Positions 28,236-39,355 of a stretch of 64,000 bases of DNA are shown one piece after another. The DNA is from Hoplostethus atlanticus (Eukaryota; Chordata; Actinopteri; Trachichthyiformes; Trachichthyidae): contig JAXDDX010000011.1 in assembly GCA_034670405.1 (NCBI GenBank), positions 2,401,501-2,465,500 of the forward strand. The letters are read 5' to 3'. The translations under genes were made by a program, and so were the position numbers. Under the pieces are notes generated by a model, which was not told the DNA's origin, made no database searches, and saw nothing but the letters and a program-made list of their open reading frames with translations. Numbering within the stretch: position 1 is the stretch's first letter; every line of letters begins with the position of its first letter.

Positions 28236-29692
28236 CCACAAAGCACATTTTGGTCATGGAGCAAGAATCAGCATCCAGAGGCATCATTAGTTAGACGGTT
28301 AATGTCGTCTTGTTTTCCCCCTTTGGCTTGAAGGATTAGAAGGAAACAACCGAGATGAGATCATCCTCATGGCCTCACCCTGCAGTACGCCACATCATCC
28401 CCCCCAACCTAGATCCTCCCCTACAGTCTCTCACATCGAAGGACAGGATCTCTAATACCCCTCGTCTGACTAGGACTCCGAACACCAATATCAAACCCCA
28501 TCAGACGATTATGAAGACACGCACGTCTGTAAATGGCACGTCTGTGTTTTTATCCATGGCGTTAATGAAGAGCTTGTAGCGTGAGCCATACCAGGTTTCT
28601 TTCGATGTGCCCGTCGCCTTCCTTTCAAATCTCCACATGCTTTACAGTAGAGTTTGTTAAATTCAGGAATTTTTTCAAGACAAAAAATTGCAAATCCTTT
28701 GACTCAAAAAGCCCAAAGAAATATCATTATTATGTCAACTGCTGCTTCAAGTTTATGCTTTGAATTGAGCGACCCACAATATAACCACAATATAAAATGT
28801 GAATCTGGATCATGAGGTGAAAATCTACTATATTCTGACTTTTAATCTCCAATAACATCAACCAGACAGAACGTAGAGGAGGAGCAGCCAATGAAATAAT
28901 GTCAATAATCTGACATGACTATCTGCAGGACTATCTATGGTCAAGCGCTGTAAAGTCAGTTGAGCTCCCATTACTGACTTTGTTTGGTATTGTGATGTGT
29001 ACATGAGGGGGCGGGGCCAGTTTGGTCCCCAAGGAACATTCATTAAATCATTAAGAGTGAGGCGATGAGCCCACCTATCTTTACGTTTCAAAATAGACAT
29101 TCATGTCATATATCTGCAGGCTTGAGACCTTATTTGGAATACTGAGCTGGCATTCAATACCAACTAGAGGGGGCATCTGAGCTTGAAATTGAACAGTTTA
29201 CTTCTGAAATGAGATATTTACCAACTAAAGTGTGGCACCTACCCCTACAAAAGGATTGCTGGCATCAAAGTAAAATCAAAATAGGTTATTTTGGAAGTTA
29301 TTTTTAGACCTTTGCTTAGGGAATAGGAACATTTTAGATGACATTAGTATTTTGAAATATTGAATCAATTCAGCATTTCAGAATAAAACCCCTCTGTCCT
29401 CAAAAGCTTTGTGATGCCTTACATGGGGAGACAACAAAATCCTCTCAGAGAAATCCAAATCGATTCAAACTGTTCGGCTCAAGTGAAGCTTTAAGTATCT
29501 TTAAGTAAACGGTGGTCTGTCTCATATGACATGGCCGATCCTTTCCCCTTCTTGTCTCCCTCAGGTGTCACGGCAATTCCCCCCCTGCAGACCACGCTCA
29601 GGTCATTCATGTTACTAGTCGCCAAGGCAACCAGCCACATGGATGTGTCACTTGCTGAGTAGAAGAGACCTGGTGGGTCTAAGCATGTCGTA

Positions 29693-29694
<2 letters not shown>

Positions 29695-29730
<36 letters not shown>

Positions 29731-29744
29731 CGTGTGTGTGTGTA
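29695..29744. repeat. GT microsatellite
   Basis: A GT tract with two interruptions (TGTATGCG). Confidence 0.95.
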
Positions 29745-29954
29745 GGTCAGAAGTTCAAACAGTATGCATGAGCAAACATCTCTGCACAATAACCTTCTCT
29801 TCATTCCTACAGACAATTTGAACAAATCAACATGATGTTTGTTGTCATCTACTCTCTCTCTCTCTCTCTCTCTCTCCCCCCACCCTTAACTTAACCCTCC
29901 AACCCCTAGCAGCAGTTATTTATTGGCCTGAAGGTTTTATTTACATAAACAGGG

Positions 29955-29957
<3 letters not shown>

Positions 29958-30023
<66 letters not shown>
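29958..30023. repeat. GA microsatellite
   Basis: About 33 perfect AG units, the longest GA tract in the window. A TC tract (29853-29876) lies about 80 bases before it, so the two could pair as a long imperfect hairpin. Confidence 0.97.
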
Positions 30024-30025
<2 letters not shown>

Positions 30026-31339
30026 CCCTTCAGTTATCTTCCTTGGATTTTTTTGTTTCTGAGATAAATGATGTATTACTGAATTGTGGGTTTTCCACAG
30101 TTTTAAGTGAAGAATATAAATCTTTTTAAATTCAGTGTAAACTACAAGAAAAAATCATGTAACTTGTTTCTACTCAGAGAAGGTTACTTGTCCCTTTGTT
30201 GGCATATAAGAGAAGCCAATTCACATTGTGCTTGCCAGATGTGCCTTTAAAAAGACGCTTCAGATGAGATGAGATTTTTTTTATTTGGTAGTACTGCAGG
30301 CACTATGAGCTTAAAGAACTACAACATATCTGCTTTTAGCTAGATTGGTCATAAAACAACAAAGCAGTAGGAATTCAATCACAGTCTGTTCTACCCAGCA
30401 ATAAGTAGTTTTTTGTTTTCATTGGTTTATAGCTAATTTAATTGGAACGACTAGATCACGAGAAATACTTTGTCGTTGAATATATCGCTCTGGCTCCATG
30501 ACCTCAGCTGAATATTTCAGTGGCGTTCTCCCCGCCAGTCCAGGCATGAGTCACACATGAGGTCAGGAAGCATAAACTGACAACGTAGGCTTACAGTGCG
30601 TAAATCTTTCGTTCTACAGGAAATCGTAAGCCGAGCTGGACGCTTCTCCGGTTTCCGCTGTAATTGATCCGCACCATAAGTCAGGGCAAAAACAGCCCAT
30701 CACACAAGCGCCCGGGTGAACTCACTGACCCCGAGCAGCGCCCGCAGTGATGATGGGCAGGGTTACTGAGGTTAGCGCGAACAAATCTCTGGCCCGAGAG
30801 CTGTACTGAGTCTACTCCTGAGTGTGTTGGTCTACCCTAAGTAGGAAAAATACCACAAAAGAAACCCCACAATGTAGGATGAAGACTATATTTCTTCTAG
30901 TGGACACAAGAATGACCAAAAAAAAAGTATCAAAAATACTTTGTTTTTATTGTGACGTAATTTTACTTTGCCATGTAATTCAAGGATGAAAAACTTGGAA
31001 AACCAGCAGACAATAAAAAAAATCCCTCTCATTTCCAGAAAAGGTGACCTTAAAGAACAGAGGGACCTCCACTGACCACTTCATCACCTGTGTAATGGCT
31101 TCAGAGGAAACCCGAGAGCACACTTAGAAGTCACTTAGTTGTGATCAATACAGGATTGTGTTGCTCAAAGGCTTTTAAGATATAGGCACACAACAGAACA
31201 CAACCTAAAAAAATGCCAGAAACCGGCCAGCAGAAACCTGACACTGGGACACCGAAGAGATTTACATCTTGCATCTCACATAGCAGACACTCACAACCTA
31301 GATCACCTCTACTGTAATTAGTGGGCCTGTTTTTGTTCA

Positions 31340-31645
31340 CCGACTCAAAGGGACACAGTGGCTGCATGGTTGACACTGTTGCTTCACAGCAAGAAGGTCC
31401 TGGGTTTGATTTCCTGGTCCTTTTTGTGTGGAGGTCCCTTGGGTTTCCTCCCACACTCCAAAGACGTGCAAATCAGGTGGATTGGAGACTCTAAATTGTC
31501 CATAGGTGTGTGTGTGTGTGTGTGTAAGTCTGCCTGTCTGTGAGTCTGTCCAGGACGTTTCCCTTGCCTTCCTGCCCAATGCATGCTGGGATAGGCTCCG
31601 GTCCCTTGTGAGCCTGAATAGGAATAAGTGGTGAAGTCACTCAAT
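31340..31645 (+). mobile_element. dispersed teleost SINE-type repeat
   Basis: The stretch runs from a tRNA-like head (CAGTGGCTGCATGGTTGACA, then TTCACAGCAAGAAGGTCCTG and GGGTTTGAT) through GGTTTCCTCCCACACTCCAA, GGTGGATTGGAGACTCTAA and a GT run. It ends GCTGGGATAGGCTCCGGTCC and AGCCTGAATAGGAATAAGTGG. This is the recurring order of a very common fish repeat; the copy is diverged and partly deleted. Confidence 0.85.
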
Positions 31646-31787
31646 TAATGAACAAAATGCCATGTTGTCTATAACGTCATATCATATAATATGGGATGAT
31701 ACAGATCCAGGCATCCGTGTGTGTTTGCTGCCACCTAGTGTACAACTGCAGATGATGCCAGTCTAGTAGATCATTTTGAGCTTCCGT

Positions 31788-31858
31788 TGTGGGGATCGAA
31801 TCTGTGACCTTTCTGGCACAAGGTCATTCTAACCAGCAGGCCACCCTACCACATACTA
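31788..31858 (-). mobile_element. SINE head (tRNA-like), minus strand
   Basis: On the minus strand it reads GGTGGCCTGCTGGTTAGAAT, then GACCTTGTGCCAGAAAGGTC and ACAGATTCGATCCCCACAA. It has an A-box-like and a B-box-like motif (GATTCGATCCC) at tRNA spacing. No clear body follows. Confidence 0.6.
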
Positions 31859-31994
31859 ATAATTTGTTGTTACTGATGTTGTTCTAGTGATTCAACACTT
31901 ATTTATGGCCACCAGAAGTGTGTGATCCTGTTTTAGTCACTTTATAGAGTTGGAGCGTACAGTATTCAGAGGATTCAGAACAGAAGCAAGTCAC

Positions 31995-34980
31995 AACAAA
32001 GCACGTTTTCCACTTTTATTTTCCATTGCACAGTAATTTCTATCTACAGAATTTCTAAATTTTTTGTGGCAGCAGATAAAGTCATAAACATCCATGTGAA
32101 ATTTGCATAAAACTGTACAAGAAAATTGGCTACAATGAGAAAAATACTGCAACCCACTGATAACTGTTGAATCCAGGACAGAAGATGGCATATGGCAGAT
32201 AGACGGGACTCCCTCTTGTTTATGAGTGTGTGGATCATATTAGGTAAGAATACTGCATACCGTAGTGTATGGACAAGAAACAAGTCACTCAAAGACAAAA
32301 AAAGAAAAATCTATAATGTTGAAAAAAACAAAACAACTAAGAACAAGAGAGACAGAGAGAGAGATTAAAAAGGTTTTTGGGGATGACCTCTAGCAAACAC
32401 TAGCTGTTTTCCTGAAGTTGTATTTTTTTTTCCTCCCCTCTTCTTCACCTTGGAGGGGGAAAAGCAGAGCTACCTACCAACATCCACACAACAATGCGTA
32501 CTAAACACAGAGAAGAAGACCAAATCTGTAGCTGTCTAACCAATGGAGTCACTGGGAAAAGTCACTAGAGGACGAGAGATAATTCAGAGAGAGAAAGGCA
32601 AAGATAGAAAAAGAGTGAAGGAGAGTTGAAGCATGTGTGCAAACACTGAACATGCGCCGGCTAAATCGTACCACAATTCAGAGGTCATCCGCTAATGCTT
32701 TTTATCCTATTATTGTGATCTTTTCCTTATTGTTGGTGGCATTTGTTAGTTTAATAGACCTGGGAGACAGGGAGAGTCAAAACATAAGAATTTAAAGAAC
32801 ATAAAGATACTTAAATTACATGGACACACACATACACAGTCTGACACACACACACAAACAGATGAAGACCATAAATACTGCTGTGGCGGAGCTGTAGTGG
32901 AATGGTTTTAAGGAGGCAGCCTTACCAACAGTTAGGCCGCCCTGCAGTTCAAGTTCAAACGGTACATTTGTATGAAGACTGGTCTACAGTATTGTGATAC
33001 AGTGGTACAATAAATGGCTGAGTTCCATTCCAAAAACTTGCCCCCCCCCTTCACTCCAACTCGAAAAAGCCGATGAACATTTCAAAATGGAACCGTGCCG
33101 ATTTGATGGACGCACGCATCCAAAATCCCGCACTTCCCGGGCGAAGCCGTGCCATCACTAGATTACACTGTCTGGTGTCGAGACTCGCGGAGTGGCAAGC
33201 TGAGTGAGAACACAATGGAAAAGCTAAAGTAATTCTTTGGCGTCAGAAAAAATATGGCCACTCTCCTCTTAACGTCGCTTGAGCAGACCTCAACATTTAC
33301 TTTCCAATTGGTCTTAGATTGTCAAACTATTTACCTATGTACAGGAAACGGTAAAAGCCTGGTAGACATTGAGAGATACAGCACGTCTGAGCATCACTAC
33401 CAGTGTGGAGATGGAAACAGGATAGTAATAATGGCAAAATGTCTCTGAAGTTTCTGACACCAAACACATACTGTGACTGTCTCGCGCACCGCAATAAATA
33501 CATTTCAACGGACCAATCACGCGACGTCCTCAGACAGACGACTGGCAGCGAAAAACTGAAGTACGTTTCGAAATGTACGCCTTTTAAAGGACTTACACAC
33601 CCATGTACATATAATCCTGCATATATCATCACATAAATAGGTTTTCCACTCATGTGTGTGTAATCTCCGTATTGATGTGCACTCCAGGATCATCAGTCCA
33701 TTCGGAAACTCCTGAAAACCCAACAAATCTGGCTAGACTATTAGTGTATTTAACACTGATATCATCAGCATTTATACAGACACACTTGCAGACCAAGCCA
33801 AACCTTGGAAGCTTATGGCATCAGAGGGTGAGGGAGGCAGTTAACATCACATTAGATAAGTCAATAAATAAAATCCTATTACAACGAACCATAAGGTCTC
33901 GCCTTAAGATTTCCGAGTGAAGAAATCTGACGTCGCCAATGTCAATGAGTACTAAATGATATATGCCTTTTATATCCTTGCCCTCCTTTAGATTCCAGCC
34001 CTTTTCATAAGGAGAAATTAATTTGGGTTGTTAGACAAAAGCCACAAAACATATTTCGCAACAAATCAAGTATCGTTCACTTTCACAACAATAGAAAAAT
34101 AAGAGATTTTCCGATAATACAGACGGAGCAAAAAACCAAACAGTTAACAAACAGAGGAATGGCAATAATAATAAAAATCAAAACACGTATACTGTTGGTA
34201 ATGATATGAAAGTCTGTACGATACAGAGGAGAGTCTAGAGGTTGAGCGAGAAGACGAAGATATCCAATGTACATCATGAGTTGCTTTATCCCCGTGACAC
34301 TCTGCATAGACAAGGCGTCACTGTGATATCACTTCCTGTGGCTCTCCGACAGCGCCTCCTGTGGCCCGCCTCTCCTTTTTGAGTTGTCCCTTTCTTTTGT
34401 ACTTGTCGGAAGTGGATACAGCGTTGCGCATTTATATAGATTCATGTATATATAGTTATGTATTTAGATTATTTTTTCCCCTTCTTTTTACATTTTTGAG
34501 AATTTTTTGTAGTCGTCGTTTCTTCATCGGTTATTTCTCTTTTTTCCAGCCGTGTTCATCTACGTGAACACTGGCGCCGAAGTGGTTAGAGCGGAGACAA
34601 CAGTAAAGGACGTTTTTCGGCGAATGGGAATGAAGGATCTTCCAGGCGCGCTGGCCAATCGGCGACCTCGGAGGAGAGGCTGAACAAATAGACGAACGAA
34701 CAAACGGACAAGAACATAAAAAATACACCATTTTCTTGTTCCCTCTGAGTTTGTCCTTCTCCCCTGTCCACTCCTCAGTTCCACCCTAAGACTGAGGTAA
34801 GAACAGTGTTCATCATTGTGCTAGGGAAGAGAATCCCAAGTGTCCCAGTGAAGAAGGGTTGGAGGGACGGATGAATGGATGGACAGATAGAGGGGGGCAC
34901 GTTGAGTCCAAATGAGCCGATGGAAGGTGACAGTCGTGTCTGTGGAGCTCTGCTCCCCCCCCCCCCATCCCCGTCGCTGA
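31995..34980 (-). other. stxbp5: probable stxbp5 3' UTR (about 3 kb)
   Basis: From the stop codon down to a well-formed polyadenylation signal there is no supportable coding sequence and no splice-plausible reading frame. The stretch is A/T-rich with few strong repeats: a short GA run near 32350 and CA runs near 32823-32858. Mammalian STXBP5 also has a multi-kilobase 3' UTR. The extent is inferred from the signal at 32015-32020; transcript data would decide it. Confidence 0.6.
32015..32020 (-). promoter_or_regulatory. candidate polyadenylation signal AATAAA
   Basis: On the minus strand this reads GGAAAATAAAAGTGG. It is followed within about 20-35 bases by a GT-rich stretch (TTTGTTGTGACTTG), the usual order of signal, cleavage site and downstream element. 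It is the best-formed site below the stxbp5 stop codon. Confidence 0.6.
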
Positions 34981-35022
34981 TCAGAACTGGTACCACTTTT
35001 TGTCTTTGCACTTCAGCATCAT
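34981..35022 (-). CDS. stxbp5: stxbp5 terminal coding exon 20
   Basis: The coding part is 42 bases: MMLKCKDKKWYQF and TGA (34981-34983). The protein ends with the invariant KDKKWYQF and has no membrane anchor, as expected for tomosyn. Position five is Cys where mammalian tomosyns have Tyr (LKYKDKKWYQF). The acceptor is GTTGCCAG. It is separated from exon 19 by a 370-base intron that contains a hAT-type MITE. The exon continues into the 3' UTR. Confidence 0.96.
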   Translation of the reverse strand: MMLKCKDKKWYQF

Positions 35023-35077
35023 CTGGCAACACAACAGAGAACATGGGGGTGACGACAGAGAAATATATACCTTAACT

Positions 35078-35282
35078 CAGGGATGTCAAACCGTGTGCCA
35101 TGGAGGGCCGAGAGTATGCAGGTTTTCATTCCAACCGAACACTACACCAGGTGATTTCACTGATTAGTCCCTCCTCTCTGGTTGAAGGTGTGGTAATCAG
35201 TGAAATCACCTGCTGTATTCTTGGGCTGGAACGAAAACCTGCATACTCTCGGCCCTCCATGGCACACGGTTTGACACCCCTG
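35078..35282. mobile_element. hAT-type MITE (205 bp) in the last stxbp5 intron
   Basis: The element starts CAGGGATGTCAAACCGTG and ends CACGGTTTGACACCCCTG, so its ends are inverted repeats. The arms (about 60 bases each, 35078-35137 and 35223-35282) match with few differences around a short centre. It is flanked on both sides by CCTTAACT (35070-35077 and 35283-35290), an 8-bp target-site duplication, the length expected for hAT transposons. No transposase is encoded, so it is non-autonomous. Confidence 0.93.
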
Positions 35283-35392
35283 CCTTAACTATTCTATCCA
35301 TAATTGCTGTGAACCTGCACACAGGAACATGCTACCCCCTAGTGGTTACAAGTTGTAATTGTGTCTAATTTCTGAAACAATTTACCCCTTAC

Positions 35393-35613
35393 CTCATGAG
35401 CATGTTTGGAAAAGGAGTCCGCGCTTGCCATCATGGCAGCTGTCCTCTCATCCAGCTCGCCCAGTTTCTGGCCTCTCTCGTCCAGTGCTATCCGGGCACG
35501 CGCCAGGTCCCCGACCACGCCAGACGCTGCCCCCTTCATGCCCTCAATGCCACCCGGGCCTGGGATGTGCTGGGCCAGGCTTCGGGATGCCTTACCAGCA
35601 GCTATCTCACCGA
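35393..35613 (-). CDS. stxbp5: stxbp5 exon 19: R-SNARE (v-SNARE-like) coiled-coil
   Basis: Two hundred and twenty-one bases. Two bases complete Phe, then GEIAAGKASRSLAQHIPGPG, GIEGMKGAASGVVGDLARAR, IALDERGQKLGELDERTAAM and MASADSFSKHAHE, ending on a codon boundary. This is the VAMP-like motif; the Arg in LDERGQKL aligns with the central zero-layer Arg of synaptobrevin. I chose the acceptor CATTCATCCAG because it gives FGEIAAGKAS in frame, where mammals have FGESSSGKAS; a later AG (GATAG) would drop residues. The donor is GTAAGG. Confidence 0.97.
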
Positions 35614-35749
35614 CTGGATGAATGGAGGAATGGAGGGAGGACCAGGAAGAGATGTGCAAATGAGAAGATACACCAACACACTGAACCACAATGGTTGTCT
35701 ATCTGGGCATGTGTGTGTGAATGAATGCTAGTGTGTGTGTTTGACTCAC

Positions 35750-35861
35750 ATAGTTCCTCTCTGTCCAGTGACTGTGCTCCTCCTCCAAACAGACCTTTGA
35801 AGAACCCTCTGTTAGGTGCCTCTGGTGTCTCCACTGGTGTAAACAGTTCGCCCAGCATCTC
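35750..35861 (-). CDS. stxbp5: stxbp5 exon 18: hinge before the SNARE motif
   Basis: One hundred and twelve bases encoding EMLGELFTPVETPEAPNRGF, FKGLFGGGAQSLDREEL and one base of Phe. The FKGLFGGGAQSLDREELF block is the conserved segment linking the propellers to the R-SNARE part. The acceptor is GTGTTTCAG, and a 39-base GT/CA tract starts only five bases before the exon; the donor is GTGAGT. Confidence 0.97.
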
Positions 35862-35864
35862 CTG

Positions 35865-35866
<2 letters not shown>

Positions 35867-35905
<39 letters not shown>
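35867..35905. repeat. CA microsatellite beside a stxbp5 splice acceptor
   Basis: About 19 CA units on the plus strand, hence (GT)n in the transcript, ending five bases before exon 18 and taking the place of the pyrimidine tract. Confidence 0.97.
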
Positions 35906-35907
<2 letters not shown>

Positions 35908-35982
35908 AAGCTGCTGCGTACAGTTGGAGTGGACGTTTTGTCCTGCGCTTCATGTGTCAAGTGAACGTGAGTGTTAACACAC

Positions 35983-36148
35983 CTGCAGGTTCTCACAGGT
36001 GTCCTGGCTGTAGGTGATCCTCTGGATCTCAGTGGAGGAGTTGAGGTACATGGCCTGGCCCAGGTTGCTGAAGCAGAAGGTCCTGGCTATCCGCATGTCT
36101 GTCAGAGGCAGGTAGTTGACATCCAGCAGCGGTCTCAGTCCCGGCAAA
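35983..36148 (-). CDS. stxbp5: stxbp5 exon 17: last propeller strands
   Basis: One hundred and sixty-six bases encoding (S)LPGLRPLLDVNYLPLTDMR, IARTFCFSNLGQAMYLNSST and EIQRITYSQDTCENLQ, ending on a codon boundary. SLPSLRPLLDV and RIARTFCF are tomosyn signature blocks. The acceptor is CTCGTCCAG and the donor GTGTGT. Only a few substitutions from mammalian STXBP5 are seen (PG for PS, NSS for VSP). Confidence 0.96.
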
Positions 36149-36613
36149 CTGGACGAGGGACGCAGAAATGATAAATGCCTGGCCTCATATTTTTGTAACC
36201 TGGACCATATTTTAGCATGACAGTACTGTACTATTTTGAAGTATAAATAGGATTAAACGAACATAGGGGAAAGTAGTTAAATGGTCATGACATTTGTCTT
36301 CTTGAGGGCCTTCGCACAAACTTATGCACACACATGCATGTGCGTACACACACACACACACACACACACAGAGACACACAGACTGGCAGACAGCTGGGTG
36401 TCCTTGCCCCATCAGACACCCAGATTGGAAAGGCTGCTCTGTCTGTCCTCTAGGGACGGGGAGATGAATGAGGTTGAGAGACAGACTAATAGAGAGACTA
36501 ACCCTTGTCACTTATACCCTTCTACACACAGCATCAATATCAATCTGGTGTGTGTGTGTGTGTGTGAGATGCAAGGTCATTCTGGCTGGTCCTAACTTCT
36601 AGTGGCTAGTTTG

Positions 36614-36690
36614 GGGTTAGTGTTAAGGGTTAAGGTTAGCCATGTAGTGGGGAGGGTTAAGGTTAAGGGTTAGGGAATGAATGTAGTCAA
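36614..36690 (+). repeat. TTAGGG-like minisatellite, copy 1
   Basis: GGGTTAAGGTTAG-type units, ending with a 27-base sequence (36661-36687: GGTTAAGGGTTAGGGAATGA...) found identically at 55584-55610. A TGTGTATGTGTGTG run follows. It lies in the intron between exons 16 and 17. Confidence 0.85.
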
Positions 36691-37125
36691 TAGGAGGCCC
36701 TCAGGACTGAAGTGTAAGGATGTGTATGTGTGTGTTGGCGGGTGTGTTAGTCGTGGATGTGCATCGGGACAAATGTTTGTGTCTGACTTTGCCTAAGGAC
36801 GAGGGTAAAAGGATTCCAACTGTTGATGTGAAATAATAATCCTCTCCCCGTCTCACCGCATTTATCTCTGCATAACTCAAAACATTCAGGTTGAAATACG
36901 GGGGAAGGTGAGCTTTTATCAGACACAACAAAGATAACATTGAGAACATGTTGACCTCTCCGTGGTTGTCAGGTTATACCGTCTCTAAAGCCCCAGACTG
37001 AAACCTTCTGAAAGATTCAGTCTACTGATATGGATATGAAGCCGCACGCTTCATCAAAATGTTCTTGATTGATCCATTTCATCAATAACCAACTGGTGTC
37101 TGACACGGATCGACGTGTTCCTCAC

Positions 37126-37495
37126 CTGAGGGTCATAATGTGCCCATTGGCACAGAAACACGCCAGGCAGACGCCTCCGCTCATCTGGACCACGTCTGCC
37201 CGCAGGATGAAGGAGGACTCTGTGATGCTGTGTTTATGGATGCAGGTCTGGGAGGGCAGAGAAATGACCTTGGCCTGTTTCTCTGAACACGCCACGGCGT
37301 ACTGGTTCTCGTTGAGGTCCTGGGAGGTGGAGGGGGATACCGAGACGGGGCGGCGCTTACGGACCTTGTCTCGCTCTTCGCCGTCTGCCGAGACATTGGG
37401 TTCGTACCAGGGCTCGTAAGCGGGGGGCAGGATTGAACCCGTGGAGTCCAGGAAAGCCATCCGCATGATGCTGCCCTTCAGCCGTACCAACAGGC
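37126..37495 (-). CDS. stxbp5: stxbp5 exon 16: largest visible exon, second propeller
   Basis: Three hundred and seventy bases. It encodes (G)LLVRLKGSIMRMAFLDSTG, SILPPAYEPWYEPNVSADGE, a basic loop ERDKVRKRRPVSVSPSTSQD, then LNENQYAVACSEKQAKVISL, PSQTCIHKHSITESSFILRA and DVVQMSGGVCLACFCANGHI, MTL. The RMAFLDSTG and PPAYEPW blocks separate STXBP5 from STXBP5L. The acceptor is TTCCGGTAG and the donor GTGAGG. Confidence 0.97.
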
Positions 37496-37638
37496 CTACC
37501 GGAAGAGAGGGAAATTGGAACGGTGCTTCAACTCAGTGGCTACATCTCTACAAAGTCTTCATCTACTATAGGTACCTATCTGCTATGTTAGCTAACTATT
37601 ACCCATCCATCGTTCCCCCCTTTGATCCCACCACCTAC

Positions 37639-37878
37639 CGCTAGGTGAGACGATGACCGGCTGCAGTTGCCGTTGCTCCCCAGCAGGTGGTAAGGTGACT
37701 GCCACGGCCAGCACAGTGCCCAGGGAGGTGCCCACGTACAGGCAGGGCGTCAAAGCATTGTCCCCCTTACGGACGAAGGTCTCGCAGAAGTAGAAGGAAG
37801 TGATGGCCTCCCGGGATTCCTTGTCAATGCTGGTGACGCTGGAGGACCGCGAGCGGCTGAAGGAGTTGTCCCGGTGAT
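37639..37878 (-). CDS. stxbp5: stxbp5 exon 15: return to second propeller
   Basis: Two hundred and forty bases encoding (D)HRDNSFSRSRSSSVTSIDK, ESREAITSFYFCETFVRKGD, NALTPCLYVGTSLGTVLAVA, VTLPPAGEQRQLQPVIVSPS and one base. The Ser/Arg block FSRSRSSSVTSIDKESREAI is near-identical in all tomosyns. The acceptor reads CAACCCACTAG with a weak pyrimidine tract; the donor is GTAGGT. HR replaces the VK found in mammals just after the junction Asp. Confidence 0.96.
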
Positions 37879-39304
37879 CTAGTGGGTTGGCACCCCGCGG
37901 AGGGCACACCGACAGGAGGACAGTAAGGAGAAGACAGAAAGAGGTAAAGCACCCGCAAAGCACAGAGGACCACAGGACAGTACTGCACGTACAAACAACG
38001 TCATGATTACATAAATAAATGTACTGATTCAAGACACAAACTGAAGTAAAACTCGAGATAAAAAGTATATTTCAGAGTGTTTATAAGTAAGTTTGGTCGT
38101 TGAGCAGCGCTGTGGTTAAAAGTTTACGGCACACTCAAAGGAGAAGAAACAATGAACGGGCGATTTTGGTGGTTCTAAAAGTTGAATGTGCCGTTTGAAA
38201 CTCGGCGTGAGTCTAATGGTACCAGCTGTGAAACGGCCGTATCTGTTTACGACGGATCTTTTTAAAAGGTATCGGAGAAAATGGGGGATGTTGTACTTTT
38301 CTGCATGCGTGGCAAACTGGGAGAGTAATCCCAGTCTCAAGGTTAAGGGTAAATGTATAAAAGGCCGGTAGAGACAGATGGAGCTCATGATATTAATTGT
38401 CATTTGGCAAACAGGCAGGAGAACTTGGCAAACAGAGCAGCGCAGACACCTGGGAAACCTATTTCACTTTGACTTTACAACCTTACAGTTGTCCTTTATT
38501 GTATCAGTGCAAACAAAACGTACACAATGCAATTTTGGCATTGGTAGAATATTTTTACAGACTGATTTAAAAAACATTACCTTAATAGCTTATCCCTGAT
38601 GAATAGTTGTATTTTTATGAGACAGCTTTTAAACATGTAACATAAAATGTGATTTCTTTGGCACGTGCACATGTTTTCATTTGACCCCCTCAAATAAACC
38701 TTCTTTCCTAGCTTCTTGGTACTTTGTTAGCATACAGTTGAGAGGTTTTTGTCACCTATACAGGGGGAAAAAATGTCAGTTTTCCAATTTCACAAATTTT
38801 AAAAGAACTAATACCAGAGGAAGGAAAGACAGGGAGAAACATGGAAGAGAAAGAGAAAGCTGCAGAAGCTATGGAAAGCTTTATGGTGAGATGGAGTGCG
38901 CGTTAGTTTAGCTTAGCACCATTGACCTTCATGAGAACACCTCACCAGTAGTCAGAGCACCCAAGAGCATTTTACACTGAAGTCAATTCGGATGAATTTG
39001 GTATGGTGCAATGAATTTCAGTTCAAATCAGATCAAATCAAATCATTTCAAAGGCTTAATTGCTTCCTGTTCCCAGTTGGTCAGTGTGACTTGCTACCTT
39101 TAAAATCTTCAGGGTGTCTGATGCGTTCATCTGCTAGTTTCTTCTCATGGAAACTTACAAGAACATAGAGTAGCTCGCCAATTTGGAGGCTAATAACGAA
39201 AAGACAATATTGGACTAGATGGGATGTGGTGGGTTTCCAGTTGGAGTGAGAAAAAAAATTTCATACAGTTTTTTTTTTTTGTAAACACGAAGTCGAAAGC
39301 TTAC

Positions 39305-39355
39305 CCAAGTCTGGCTTTAGCTCAGTAGGCAAGCTTAATTTCCGTGACATCTTTG
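39305..39355 (-). CDS. stxbp5: stxbp5 exon 14 (51-nt microexon)
   Basis: Fifty-one bases: two bases completing Ala, then KMSRKLSLPTELKPDL and one base of Asp. It matches the AKMSRKLSLPTDLKPDLD segment of tomosyn. The acceptor is TTTTTTCCAG and the donor GTAAGC. It is symmetric (phase 1 in and out). The serine-rich basic motif (MSRKLS) lies in the linker that controls tomosyn's inhibitory activity in other vertebrates. Mammalian transcripts have a further segment between exons 13 and 14, and I found no exon for it in the intervening 3.2 kb. Confidence 0.93.

Larger units (their letters stand above)
24745..31994. other. intergenic DNA or distal 3' UTR of stxbp5
   Basis: There is no coding exon. 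It contains the retroposon tail and its GA tracts (26022-26389), a CAA run (27069-27089), a GC-rich patch (27410-27700) with a long but unconvincing open frame, GT, TC and GA tracts (29695-30023) and the SINE-type repeats at 31340-31858. If the distal poly-A signal at 28230 is used, the part above it would be transcribed. Confidence 0.6.

Noticed and set aside
35609..35613. Alternative acceptor GATAG a few bases inside exon 19
   Set aside because: It would remove the GEI residues, which align with the conserved GES of tomosyn; the upstream CATCCAG keeps the frame and the conserved residues.
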